DNA of 64,000 bases from Paractinoplanes lichenicola (GTDB taxonomy: Bacteria; Actinomycetota; Actinomycetes; Mycobacteriales; Micromonosporaceae): the NCBI RefSeq assembly GCF_016785085.1, contig NZ_JAENHO010000001.1, forward strand, positions 682,001 through 746,000, in the 5' to 3' direction. Below are positions 16,617-24,372 of this stretch, piece after piece (position 1 is the first letter of the stretch; each line of letters begins with the position of its first letter). Under the pieces are notes generated by a model. It searched no databases and was not told the origin of the DNA. It saw only the letters and a list, made by a program, of their open reading frames with translations. The translations under genes were made by a program, and so were the position numbers.

Positions 16617-17141
16617 TCAGACGGGTGGAAGTGGTTCGACGACAACGCTGGAGTGGCTGGTCGCCTCGATCACGAAGACCTCGGCGCCCAGCGGGAGGGC
16701 ACGGGCGGCGCGGGCGTGCAGCTTCACCTGCTGACCGGCGACCCGTACGCGGACCTCGCCGTACCCGTGCTCGGCGATCGGGGTGACCACGACGCCGATC
16801 GCGCCGACGAGATCGGCCCGGCCGGGAGTGGCATCGGTCGGGATGTTCTGCGCCCAGCGGGAGAGCCGGACGGCGAGGTAGGCCGTCGGCAGCGCGGCCG
16901 CCAGCCCGATCGAGCTCGCCGCGGCCACGCCGCCGGGCGTACCCACGCCAAGCAGCTCGCCGGCGATGGCCGCGGCGAACCCGAACGCCCCCAGAAAATC
17001 CGCTACGGTCTGCGTCGACGCGCCCCCGACCCGGCCGCCCCCGATCATCCCGAGCAGACCCGAGCCGAGTACGCCCAGCAGCAGGATCGCGGCCCCCGAC
17101 GCGCCGATCAGCAGGAAGACCAGGGTCGCGCTACTCGTCAC
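16617..17141 (-). CDS. NfeD-like membrane protein with OB fold
   Basis: The 174-residue protein has hydrophobic helices of about 5-32, 47-65 and 70-90, then a soluble beta-rich C-terminus of about 105-174 (GAIGVVVTPIAEHGYGEVRVRV), as in NfeD partners of flotillins. The start is GTG 17141, which overlaps the stop of the upstream membrane-protein gene by 11 bases. The flotillin start lies 14 bases downstream, the classic pairing. Its partner gene is broken here, so it may be on the way to losing its role. Confidence 0.8.
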   Translation of the reverse strand: MTSSATLVFLLIGASGAAILLLGVLGSGLLGMIGGGRVGGASTQTVADFLGAFGFAAAIAGELLGVGTPGGVAAASSIGLAAALPTAYLAVRLSRWAQNIPTDATPGRADLVGAIGVVVTPIAEHGYGEVRVRVAGQQVKLHARAARALPLGAEVFVIEATSHSSVVVEPLPPV

Positions 17142-17547
17142 ACCAGTCTTTGACGTCGTCGTCGGTGAGCAACCGGATCAACCCGCCGTTGACGGCGGCG
17201 CCGACGATCGCCGGCAGGATCGCGCCGGTGAAGAGCAGCACGACGGCGCCGATGATGTTGATGACGCTGATGCCGACCGCGGTGCTCCGGGCCCAGGAGC
17301 GGCCGAGCCAGATGAACACGCCACACGCCAGCTGGGTCGCGGACAGCCCCAGCTGCGCCAAGTACAGCAGGAAGACGATCGCGGGCACCGAGGCGCCGTG
17401 CGAGTCGAGGACATCGGCGAACAGGACCAGGCTGAGCAGAAGACCCAGCAGGCCGAAGCCGCCGACCAGGCCGGCCGCCGTCTTCGCCTTCCGTGGACGG
17501 ACCGGCTGGATGGGCTCGGGATTGCTTTGCACGCCCGCGTCGTACAA
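17131..17547 (-). CDS. Small four-helix membrane protein
   Basis: The 138-residue protein has hydrophobic segments of about 27-48, 58-80, 85-105 and 108-125. I start it at TTG 17547 because GGAGGAGG lies eight bases upstream (CGGAGGAGGCGTTTCC). A GTG at 17532 is an alternative but lacks a close ribosome site. The frame remains open far upstream, but that is the antisense of a histidine kinase gene. It leads the NfeD-flotillin operon and resembles generic actinobacterial membrane proteins of unknown function. Confidence 0.7.
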   Translation of the reverse strand: MYDAGVQSNPEPIQPVRPRKAKTAAGLVGGFGLLGLLLSLVLFADVLDSHGASVPAIVFLLYLAQLGLSATQLACGVFIWLGRSWARSTAVGISVINIIGAVVLLFTGAILPAIVGAAVNGGLIRLLTDDDVKDWCDE

Positions 17548-17628
17548 AGGAAACGCCTCCTCCGTGCAACTGTCGATTGTGGTCGGTGTGACCTCTGTCG
17601 ATGAGTGTGGGCCGCCCGGACGGGCCTT

Positions 17629-17654
17629 TCCATGCCGCACCGGTGCGGCATGGA
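17629..17654. promoter_or_regulatory. 26-bp perfect palindrome between divergent genes
   Basis: The half-site TCCATGCCGCACC (17629-17641) is followed directly by its exact inverse complement (17642-17654). It lies between the leftward membrane-protein/NfeD operon (start 17547) and the rightward histidine kinase (start 17686). With no loop it is a better operator candidate than a terminator. Confidence 0.55.
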
Positions 17655-17685
17655 CCGGGCTTCGGAGCCGTGTCAAACTGCGGGC

Positions 17686-18903
17686 GTGGACAGCGAGCCG
17701 GACCTGCTTCGGGCGGTTGACCTGCACCAGCGCATCCGGGCCATCACCACCGGCGTGATCCTGCTGTCCCGGGTGGGCACGCTGGGCATGGTCGGCCTGA
17801 GCATCGTGGCGATCGCCCGGGCCGACGGATACACCGACAAGCCCGCGGCCACGGTCATCTACGTGGCGGTCGCGGCGTGGAGTGTGGTCTTCCTGCCCGC
17901 CGCCGCGACGCGCGACCCGATCCCCTGGTGGGTGCTGACCGTCGACGTCACCGTCACCGCCACCGCCGCCGCGACCCTGCCGTGGACGCTGACCGACGAG
18001 GCGTTCGCCACCGTGGCGGTGCCCGACTTCGAGCCGGTCGCCGTCTCCACCGCGGTCGCCGTGGCCCTGGCCAGCGCGTCCTGGCGGGCCACGGCGGCCG
18101 GCTGCCTGGCCCTGGCCGTGGCGTTCTTCGTGGGTCAGTTCTCGTCGCCGGATTACTACGAGCTCGCCTCCGTGGCCAACATCGTCGGCTGGCAGGTGGT
18201 CACGGCCGCCTGCTGCTGCCTGTTCATCCGCCGCCTGCGGGCGGTCGCGGACGCGGTCGACGTGGCCACCGACCGGGTGATCGCCGCCCGGGAACGGGTC
18301 GCCGCCCGGCGCAGCCAGGACGTGGAACGGATGCGCCACTTCCAGGAGCAGCTGCTGCGGCACCGCGCGCTGCACGACGGCCCGCTGCGGCTGCTGACCG
18401 CGATCGCCGGTCAGGGCCCGGCCGGGCATCCCGACCCGCGGGTGCGCAGCCAGGCCGCGATCAGCGCCAACGTGCTGCGCGGCACCACCCCGGACGACGC
18501 GGACGGCTCGCTCACCGAGCTCTCGCTGGCCCTGATCGAGGCCGGCAACGACAGCGCCACCCAGGGCCTGCGGGTGGAATACCACTTCGCCAACCTGCCC
18601 GACACGCTGCCGCTCGAGGTGCTGCAAGCGTTCCGTCAAGCGACCGGCGAGGCCCTGGCCAACGTGGCCCGGCACGCCGGCAGCAGCCGGGTCCGGCTGA
18701 CCGCGCTGTCCGACCGGCAGCCCGCGCCGACGGTCACGGTCGCCGTTGTCGACCAGGGCAAGGGCTTCGACCCGGAGTCGACCCCGTACGGCTACGGCAT
18801 CCGGCACTCCATCACCGCGCGCATGGACGAGGTGGGCGGTACGGCCTCCGTGGACAGCCATCCCGGCCAGGGCACCCGCGTCGACCTGCGGTGGCCGGCA
18901 TGA
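17686..18903 (+). CDS. Sensor histidine kinase, NarL/DesK-like class
   Basis: This is a 405-residue membrane kinase. The N-terminal half carries about six hydrophobic segments (25-180), then comes a coiled dimerisation region with a variant phosphoacceptor motif (RHRALHDGPLRLL, His near residue 220) and a HATPase domain (QATGEALANVARHAG, then DQGKGFDP and GYGIRHSI). The start is GTG 17686; an in-frame start 81 bases upstream would cross the palindrome. Its stop overlaps the response-regulator ATG. The phosphoacceptor HDG differs from the usual HDxxGH, as in some Actinobacteria. Confidence 0.85.
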   Translation: MDSEPDLLRAVDLHQRIRAITTGVILLSRVGTLGMVGLSIVAIARADGYTDKPAATVIYVAVAAWSVVFLPAAATRDPIPWWVLTVDVTVTATAAATLPWTLTDEAFATVAVPDFEPVAVSTAVAVALASASWRATAAGCLALAVAFFVGQFSSPDYYELASVANIVGWQVVTAACCCLFIRRLRAVADAVDVATDRVIAARERVAARRSQDVERMRHFQEQLLRHRALHDGPLRLLTAIAGQGPAGHPDPRVRSQAAISANVLRGTTPDDADGSLTELSLALIEAGNDSATQGLRVEYHFANLPDTLPLEVLQAFRQATGEALANVARHAGSSRVRLTALSDRQPAPTVTVAVVDQGKGFDPESTPYGYGIRHSITARMDEVGGTASVDSHPGQGTRVDLRWPA

Positions 18904-19511
18904 TCCGGGTCGCCATCATCGACAACGACAAGCTGGTGCCGGCCGGGCTGCGGGCGCTGCTGGCCGAGGCCGCCGACATCCGGATCGTGCACACCGCCAC
19001 CAGCCTGGCCGCCCATCTCGCGGCCGCGCCCGAGGCCGACGTCGTGCTGCTCGATCTGAGGCTCGAGGACGGCACCGAGGCGGCCGCCAACGTCGCGGCG
19101 CTGCGGCGTGGGGGCGTACGGGTGCTGGTCTTCTCGGTGCACGGGGACAGGCGGCACGTGCGCGCCACCGTGCGGGCCGGGGCGGGCGGTTATCTGGTCA
19201 AGGACGACGACGCGGCCAAGCTCGCCGACGCCATCCGCAACGTGCACGACGGCCAGCCGGCGCTCACGGCCGAACTGATGACCATCATCAACGACGACCC
19301 GCCCGAGCTGTCGCCGCAGGAGGCGCGCGCCCTTTACCTGTACGGCACCGGCAGCACCCTGGCCGCCACGGCGCGCCGCATGGGCGTGACGATCCCGACC
19401 GTACGCTCGTATCTGACCCGCATCCGCGCCAAGTGGGCCGCCATCGACGAACCCGTCGACGACGTCCGCACCCTGATCGACCAGTATCAGCCGCCGCCAC
19501 CGTCGCCGTGA
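18900..19511 (+). CDS. Response regulator, LuxR-type output
   Basis: The 203-residue regulator overlaps the kinase stop (ATGA). The receiver domain, residues 1-120, has acidic IIDND at 6-10, phosphoacceptor Asp52 (LLDLRLEDG) and Lys in LVKDDD. The C-terminal helix-turn-helix is atypical but recognisable (LSPQEARALYLYGTG and MGVTIPTVRSYLTRIRAK). It forms a pair with the preceding kinase. Targets are unknown; the palindrome at 17629-17654 is a candidate site. The last 25 bases overlap the convergent TetR gene. Confidence 0.88.
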   Translation: MIRVAIIDNDKLVPAGLRALLAEAADIRIVHTATSLAAHLAAAPEADVVLLDLRLEDGTEAAANVAALRRGGVRVLVFSVHGDRRHVRATVRAGAGGYLVKDDDAAKLADAIRNVHDGQPALTAELMTIINDDPPELSPQEARALYLYGTGSTLAATARRMGVTIPTVRSYLTRIRAKWAAIDEPVDDVRTLIDQYQPPPPSP

Positions 19512-20116
19512 CCGGCGGCGCGGATGCCCGCCACGAGCAAGCCAAGGCCGTAGCGGAACTGCTCCTCCGACCCGGTGACCGGCAGCGCGTCGCCCGGTGG
19601 GGCACCGGGCAGGGCCGAGATCGCGGCCTTGACCTGTTCCCAGCGCTCGTCCGGGGCGCCCGCCCGCGCGGCCATGGCCAGGGCCGCCGACAGGTAGGCG
19701 ACGAGCGCCTGGACCGTACGCACACCGTCCTCGGGGGACAGTCCGGCCTCGGTGAGCGCGGAGGCCATCGCCCCGAACAGCGGCCGCGCGCTCGGGCCGA
19801 GCGGCGGGCGGGCGGCGAGGTGGCCCGCGATGCCCGGATGCTGCAGCGCCGCCGCGCGGATGGCCAGGAACAGCTCGGTGAGCCGCTCGTCCCACGGCAG
19901 CTCCGGGGCGGGCAGCGGCAGGCCGGTCAGGGCCCGGTCGGCGACGGCGTCGAGCAGGGCCTCGCGGTCGGGGAAGTGCCGATACAGCGCCATCGGGTCG
20001 CAGCCCAGCTCGTTGGCGATCCGGCGCATCGACATCGCGGCCGGGCCCTCCCGATCGCCGACCCGCAGGGCGGCGGCGGTGATGGCGTCGGTAGTCAGGG
20101 TGGCGCGTCGTGGCAT
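19487..20116 (-). CDS. TetR-family regulator (TetR_C-like)
   Basis: The 209-residue regulator has its HTH at about 28-48 (MRRIANELGCDPMALYRHF). The C-terminal helical domain (LARALTG to GLGLLVAGI) is of the type found with tetracycline-repressor-like ligand domains. It faces a small membrane-protein gene across 53 bases that contain two related inverted repeats. It is likely an autorepressor that also controls the divergent gene. Confidence 0.88.
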   Translation of the reverse strand: MPRRATLTTDAITAAALRVGDREGPAAMSMRRIANELGCDPMALYRHFPDREALLDAVADRALTGLPLPAPELPWDERLTELFLAIRAAALQHPGIAGHLAARPPLGPSARPLFGAMASALTEAGLSPEDGVRTVQALVAYLSAALAMAARAGAPDERWEQVKAAISALPGAPPGDALPVTGSEEQFRYGLGLLVAGIRAAGHGDGGGG

Positions 20117-20124
20117 GCGGAGAC

Positions 20125-20169
20125 TCTACGCCGTAGACAATCCGGCGGCCGTTTGTCTACGCTGTAGAC
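20125..20169. promoter_or_regulatory. Twin TetR operators
   Basis: TCTAC-GCC-GTAGA lies at 20125-20137 and GTCTAC-GCT-GTAGAC at 20155-20169. Both share the TCTACGCYGTAGA core with centres 31 bases apart, about three helical turns. The second site touches the ATG at 20170, and the first lies nine bases from the TetR start. Confidence 0.65.
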
Positions 20170-20496
20170 ATGACAGCGTTGACGATCGCCCGTACCGCCG
20201 CCGTGCTGACCGCCGTGGGCACGGTCGGCTACCTGTTCCCGGCCGGCCTGTTCCGCACCGACAACATCTTCCTGATCCCCGACCTGCTGCTCAGCCTCCT
20301 GCTGCTGCTCGCCGCGGCCGCCCCGGCCCGGTACGCGGTGACGGACCTGCTCTGCGCGTTCTGCTTCGCGGGCGGGGTGCTGGTCACCGCCGTCTCCTGG
20401 TATGCGGTGGACGGGCGGGTCGGCCCGGGCGCCCTGCTCGGCGCGGTCACGTCGGCCGTCATGGCCGCCGTCCTGATCCGCCGGCGACCCGCGTGA
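20170..20496 (+). CDS. Small membrane protein under TetR control
   Basis: The 108-residue protein has four hydrophobic helices (about 7-26, 34-50, 56-76, 83-103) separated by short loops. It resembles small DoxX-like or uncharacterised membrane proteins, but no diagnostic motif is seen. The ATG lies directly after a TetR operator, so it is a probable regulated target. Fragments of a dehydrogenase follow directly, suggesting the original operon partner has been lost. Confidence 0.7.
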   Translation: MTALTIARTAAVLTAVGTVGYLFPAGLFRTDNIFLIPDLLLSLLLLLAAAAPARYAVTDLLCAFCFAGGVLVTAVSWYAVDGRVGPGALLGAVTSAVMAAVLIRRRPA

Positions 20497-20500
20497 CCGC

Positions 20501-20642
20501 GCGGCGGGACGGTTCCGGGAGGTGCTCGCCGCCCTCCTGACGAGCAACCTGACCCCGTACGTGGCCGCGCGGTTCGCCCTCGACGACGCGGCCGCCGCCT
20601 ACCGGGCGGACACCCGCGGCACAGTCCTCCTGATTCCCCGAG
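20501..20642 (+). pseudogene. 3' fragment of a zinc-type alcohol dehydrogenase/quinone reductase
   Basis: The frame through 20522 reads FREVLAALLTSNLTPYVAA and then RFALDDAAAAYRADTRGTV, which matches the C-terminus of medium-chain dehydrogenase/quinone-oxidoreductase proteins (helix, then F-x-L-x-x-A-x-x-A-x-x). The catalytic and nucleotide-binding parts are missing, and no stop follows in frame before the next gene. It is a remnant, perhaps of the enzyme once controlled by the adjacent TetR. Confidence 0.6.
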
Positions 20643-20684
20643 GCGCCATTGACTGCCTTCTATGCGGACGGGCAGGATCGCGGC

Positions 20685-21452
20685 ATGCGTCCCCTCGCTC
20701 GCCTCGGAGCCGTGTCCGGCTTCGCCGCCGTCCTCCTCGCGGTGGCGGCCACGCCGGCGTTCGCCGACCCGCCCCGCACCCTGCCGCAGAACGCCAACGG
20801 CTACGAGCAGTCCTTCTCCCCCGCGTACGACTACGACACCGACGGCTGTTACGCGGTGCCCGCGATCGGCCCCGACGGCACGCTCAACGGCGGGCTCAAC
20901 ACCACCGGCGCGGTCAACGGCAGCTGCCGCGACCAGTCCGACCTCGACAACTCCCAGACGTACGCCCGCTCGAAGTGCAACAACGGCTGGTGCGCCATCG
21001 TCTACGCCAGCTATTTCGAGAAGGACCAGGCCGTCGCGGGCAGCGGGCTCGGCGGCCACCGGCACGACTGGGAACACGTCATCTCCTGGGTCAGCCAGGC
21101 GTCCAACCAGGTCGAATACGTCAGCACCACGCAGCACAGCTCGCAGCGCACATACGCCCGGTCGCAGGTGCGGTTCGACGGCACCCATCCGAAAGTCGTC
21201 TATCACAAGGACGGCGCCTCGACCCACTTCTTCCGGCTGGCCAACGGCAACGACGAGCCGCCGGAGAACCACTACCACAACTGGCGCTACCCGCCGCTCG
21301 TCGGCTGGGACGGTTTCCCCAGCCTCCAGCTGCGCGACAAGCTGACCGCGGCCAATTTCGGGTCGGCCACCCTCAAGACCCGCGACGGCTCGTTCGAGTC
21401 GCTGCTCAACGCGGCCAAGCCGGGTGGCGTCCCCTTCAACCCGTACGCCTGA
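20685..21452 (+). CDS. Secreted NPP1/NLP-family (necrosis-inducing-like) protein
   Basis: This is a 255-residue secreted protein. A signal peptide spans about 1-27 (cleavage after TPAFA). The family hallmark GHRHDWE is intact at 124-130, with conserved blocks before (CNNGWCAIVYASYFEKDQ) and after (NHYHNWRYPPLVGWDGF). In plant-pathogen NLPs this region binds a divalent metal and sphingolipid heads, and the paired cysteines (here C98 and C103) are conserved. I start at ATG 20685 with GGCAGGA upstream; the longer frame adds an unlikely leader. In soil actinomycetes the role of such proteins is unclear, and plant toxicity cannot be inferred from sequence. Confidence 0.88.
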   Translation: MRPLARLGAVSGFAAVLLAVAATPAFADPPRTLPQNANGYEQSFSPAYDYDTDGCYAVPAIGPDGTLNGGLNTTGAVNGSCRDQSDLDNSQTYARSKCNNGWCAIVYASYFEKDQAVAGSGLGGHRHDWEHVISWVSQASNQVEYVSTTQHSSQRTYARSQVRFDGTHPKVVYHKDGASTHFFRLANGNDEPPENHYHNWRYPPLVGWDGFPSLQLRDKLTAANFGSATLKTRDGSFESLLNAAKPGGVPFNPYA

Positions 21453-21460
21453 TCAAGCCG

Positions 21461-22108
21461 TCACGCGGTCGGGGCCGGCGTCGGCGCCCCGCCCTCCGAC
21501 GGCGCCCCGCCCTCCGACGGCGCCCCGCCCTCCGACGGCGCCCCGCTTTCCGACGGCGCGGGCGCGCCCTCGGGGCCGGGGCGTCCGTGCTTGCCCGGGC
21601 CCTCGCCGCGGCCGCCCGGACCCCAGGGGCCGCGCTTGCCCTCGGGGCGGTCCGGGGCGAGGGTGACCGAGGTGGCGTCGAGCGAGACGCCGTCGGCGTT
21701 CACCGTGCCCTCGGCGTGCACCCGGACGCCGACCTTGACCTCCGACGGCACCGTGGCGATGTTGATCTGGCGGGTGAAGCCGTCGCGGTCCTCGATGAGG
21801 ATCTTGCCGCCGTCGATCGAATTGACCGTGCCGCCCAGGTGCGGCTTGTGCTCACGCTGGGCGGGGCCGCGGGCCGGATCGCCGGGCGACGACGACGTGG
21901 ACGGGCCCCCGGGCGACGACGTGGACGGGGACGGCGACGGGTCGGCCTGGGCCAGTCCGGCGACGCCGAGGGCGAGCCCGCCACCGGCGACGACGGCGAT
22001 CGCGATCCGGCTGAGCCGGCCGGCGGTGGTGGCGGATTCGGGCAGGGGCAGCTTCAACGTCGGCTCCTTGTTCGGGGCGCCGCCACGGCCGGGGCGCCTG
22101 ATCACCAC
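21461..22108 (-). CDS. Secreted or anchored DUF5666-like protein with APSEGG repeats
   Basis: The 215-residue protein has a basic N-terminus, a hydrophobic segment of about 34-55 (IAIAVVAGGGLALGVAGLA), a Pro/Ser linker, and a small beta domain of about 92-150 (GGTVNSIDGGKILIEDRDG) of the DUF5666/OB-like kind. The C-terminal tail contains four APSE-Gly-Gly-type repeats encoded by an 18-bp DNA repeat. The start is GTG 22108 (a second GTG follows immediately). It is divergent from a two-component system with an OmpR-like site between, and is therefore probably its target. The domain usually binds or responds to metals or the envelope, which is not shown here. Confidence 0.75.
   Translation of the reverse strand: MVIRRPGRGGAPNKEPTLKLPLPESATTAGRLSRIAIAVVAGGGLALGVAGLAQADPSPSPSTSSPGGPSTSSSPGDPARGPAQREHKPHLGGTVNSIDGGKILIEDRDGFTRQINIATVPSEVKVGVRVHAEGTVNADGVSLDATSVTLAPDRPEGKRGPWGPGGRGEGPGKHGRPGPEGAPAPSESGAPSEGGAPSEGGAPSEGGAPTPAPTA
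21483..21554. repeat. Tandem 18-bp repeat (four units)
   Basis: The unit GGCGCCCCGCCCTCCGAC runs from 21483 to 21536 three times without change. A fourth copy at 21537-21554 has CTTT for CCCT. It encodes (A-P-S-E-G-G) in the leftward DUF5666-like gene. Confidence 0.9.
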
Positions 22109-22121
22109 GCTGACCGGCGGG

Positions 22122-22167
22122 CCTGAAGACGACCTGAAGCGGGCCGCTTCTTCAGCCGGTCTTCAGG
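22122..22167. promoter_or_regulatory. Direct-repeat operator for an OmpR-type regulator
   Basis: CCTGAAG occurs at 22122-22128 and 22133-22139, with starts 11 bases apart. CTTCAGC/CTTCAGG occurs at 22150-22156 and 22161-22167, also 11 apart, in inverse orientation. Four half-sites phased to the DNA helix in the 102-base divergent promoter suit binding of a dimeric OmpR/PhoB-type regulator on both flanks. Confidence 0.6.
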
Positions 22168-22210
22168 TTGGTGACGGCTCGGGCATAGGCGGCCGGGTCA
22201 GACTGGGCCG

Positions 22211-22876
22211 ATGGTCGCTCGGGTGCTGGTGGTGGAGGACGAGGGGGCCATCCGGGAACCGCTGACCACGGCGCTGCGGGCCGCCGGGCACGAGGTGCGG
22301 GCGTGCGCCGACGGCACCGGGTTCGAGGCGGTGGTCGACTCGTTCCGGCCCGACCTGGCCCTGCTCGACGTAACCCTGCCCGGCGGCCGGGACGGCTTCG
22401 AGCTCGCGCGGGCACTGGGCGAGCGCAGCGACTGCGCCGTGCTGATGGTGACCGCCCGCGACGCCGTCGCCGACCGGCTCACCGGTTTCGCGGCGGGCGC
22501 CGACGACTACGTGGTCAAGCCGTTCGCCACCGTCGAGGTGCTGGCCCGGGTGACGGCCGTTCTGCGCCGGCTGGGCCGGGTGCCGGCCACCGTCCAGGTC
22601 GGCGACCTGATCGTCGACGAGGGGGCGCAGGTCGCCGTGCGGGCGGGCACGCCGCTGACGCTGACCGGCACCGAGTTCAAGCTGCTGGCCTATCTGATCG
22701 GGCACCGCGGCCGGATCCTGTCCAAGACACAGCTGCTGACCCAGGTCTGGGGCTACGACGAATACGATCCCAACCTGGTCGAGGTGCACGTCAGCGCCCT
22801 GCGCCGCAAGCTCGAGCAGCACGGCCCGCGCCTGATCCACACCGAGCGCGGCCTCGGCTACGTGGTGCGGCCGTGA
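22211..22876 (+). CDS. OmpR-family response regulator
   Basis: The 221-residue regulator has a receiver domain with acidic VVEDEG at 8-12, phosphoacceptor Asp53 (ALLDVTLPG), Thr in MVTARD and Lys in VVKPF. The C-terminal winged helix ends with LVEVHVSALRRKLEQHG and the conserved ERGLGYVV. Its last four bases overlap the kinase start (GTGA). Phosphorylated by the kinase encoded next, it probably binds the phased CCTGAAG repeats upstream and controls the DUF5666-like gene and itself. Confidence 0.92.
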   Translation: MVARVLVVEDEGAIREPLTTALRAAGHEVRACADGTGFEAVVDSFRPDLALLDVTLPGGRDGFELARALGERSDCAVLMVTARDAVADRLTGFAAGADDYVVKPFATVEVLARVTAVLRRLGRVPATVQVGDLIVDEGAQVAVRAGTPLTLTGTEFKLLAYLIGHRGRILSKTQLLTQVWGYDEYDPNLVEVHVSALRRKLEQHGPRLIHTERGLGYVVRP

Positions 22877-24231
22877 GGCGGCCGGCCTCGCTGCGGGGCC
22901 GGGTCACCCTGGGCGTGCTCGCGCTGCTGTCGGTGATCCTGGCCGGGTTGTTCACGGCGGTCGACGTGGCCCTGTCGGCCCGGCTGCACGCCGACGCCCG
23001 CACCCGGCTGACCGACCGGATGGCCCTGGCCGAGCAGTTGCAGGGCACGCTGAGCATGCAGCGGCTGGCCGACCGGCTGCGGGGCGACGGCGTGGTCGTC
23101 CGGCTGTGCACCGCCGACGGCGCGACCTGTGCCACCGCCGCCTCGGACGCGCCGCCACCCGGAGCGGGCCGCCCCCGTGGTCCCCGCCCCGGGCGCCCCG
23201 AGACGACCCGGACCGCGACCGTGCCGGTGGAGACGGCGGGCAGCGTGATCTTCGTACGCTCGACGCTGCCGGGCGACCAGGTGCTGACGCTGAGCCTGGA
23301 CACCACCCAGATCACCGAGGCGGTCAACCGGCTGATCGCGTTCGAGGTGGCGGGCGGGGCGCTGGCCCTGGTGCTGGCCGGTCTCGCGTCGGCCCGGATC
23401 TCGCGCCGGGCGTTGCGGCCGCTGGAGGACATGACCGCGGTGGCCCGGCAGATCGCGTCGGGCGACCGGGGGCAACGGCTCGACGTGCCCCGGTCGGACA
23501 CGGAACTGGGCCGTACGGCCGCGGCCTTTGACGCCATGCTCGACGAGCTGGAGGCGGGCGAGGTGCGGATGCGCTCGTTCCTCAGCGACGCCTCGCACGA
23601 GCTGCGCACGCCGCTGGCCGGCCTGCAGGCCAACGCCGAGCTGCTGCTGCGCGAGAACCCGGACCGCGAGGAGCGGGAACGGATCGCGGTCGCGATGGTG
23701 CGCGAGTCCCGCCGGGCCGCCCGGCTGGTCGACGACCTGCTCACGATGGCCCGGCTCGGGCAGGGCATGCCGCTGGTGACCGAGCGGGTCGACCTGCTCG
23801 CCCTGGCCGAGGCCGAGGTGGACCGGGCCCGGTCGCTCTCCCCCGGGCTGACCTTCGAGGTCACCGGGGAGCCCGGCGTGCGGACCGACGGCGACCCCGG
23901 GCGACTTGGCCAGATCGTCACCAACCTGCTCGACAACGCCCGCTATGCCACCCCGGCGGGCGGCCGGGTCTCGGTGCGGGTCGGCCGCGACGGGCCGCGG
24001 ATCCACCTCGAGGTCGCCGACACCGGCCCGGGCGTCGCACCGGGCGAACGCGCGCTGATCTTCGAGCGGTTCGGCCGCGGCGACGCCTCCCGCTCCCGGC
24101 ACACCGGCGGCGCCGGCCTGGGCCTGCCGATCGCGCGGGGCCTGGCCCAGGCCCACGGCGGCGACCTGACCTACGTCGAGGGCGGGCCCGGTGCGACCTT
24201 CCGGCTGGACCTGCCTAGGCCGGGGGCGTGA
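22873..24231 (+). CDS. Sensor histidine kinase (OmpR partner)
   Basis: The 452-residue membrane kinase starts with GTG 22873, overlapping the regulator stop. Two hydrophobic helices (about 12-32 and 155-180) flank an extracytoplasmic domain. A HAMP segment, a phosphoacceptor box with SHELRTPLAGLQ and an ATPase domain (NLLDNARYATP, DTGPGV, GGAGLGLPI) follow. The sensor region is short with a basic Pro/Arg stretch around 95-115 (RPRGPRPGRP). It forms a normal two-component pair with the preceding gene. Confidence 0.9.
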   Translation: MRRPASLRGRVTLGVLALLSVILAGLFTAVDVALSARLHADARTRLTDRMALAEQLQGTLSMQRLADRLRGDGVVVRLCTADGATCATAASDAPPPGAGRPRGPRPGRPETTRTATVPVETAGSVIFVRSTLPGDQVLTLSLDTTQITEAVNRLIAFEVAGGALALVLAGLASARISRRALRPLEDMTAVARQIASGDRGQRLDVPRSDTELGRTAAAFDAMLDELEAGEVRMRSFLSDASHELRTPLAGLQANAELLLRENPDREERERIAVAMVRESRRAARLVDDLLTMARLGQGMPLVTERVDLLALAEAEVDRARSLSPGLTFEVTGEPGVRTDGDPGRLGQIVTNLLDNARYATPAGGRVSVRVGRDGPRIHLEVADTGPGVAPGERALIFERFGRGDASRSRHTGGAGLGLPIARGLAQAHGGDLTYVEGGPGATFRLDLPRPGA

Positions 24232-24372
24232 CTCGTAGGCTGGGCAGCTTGCGCCGGCGGATGAGGAACTCGGCCACGACGAGGTTGGGCAGCCAGCACA
24301 GGAACGGCACGGCGGCGTAGGCGTCGACGTGCATCTGCTCGCCGCCGACGTCGCGTCCGGCGAGCAACTGCC
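24215..24372 (-). pseudogene. Possible 3' remnant of a membrane-protein gene
   Basis: Reading leftward from the diguanylate-cyclase stop, one frame gives about 50 residues ending in TAG at 24215-24217, with an aliphatic/aromatic stretch (AVPFLCWLPNLVVAEFLI) followed by RRRKLPSL. It has good codon bias but no start of its own and overlaps the kinase 3' end by 17 bases. It could be the tail of an eroded membrane-protein gene. The family was not recognised. Confidence 0.35.

Noticed and set aside
21483..21554. Tandem repeat considered as a CRISPR or regulatory array
   Set aside because: The 18-base units have no spacers and simply encode the APSEGG tail.
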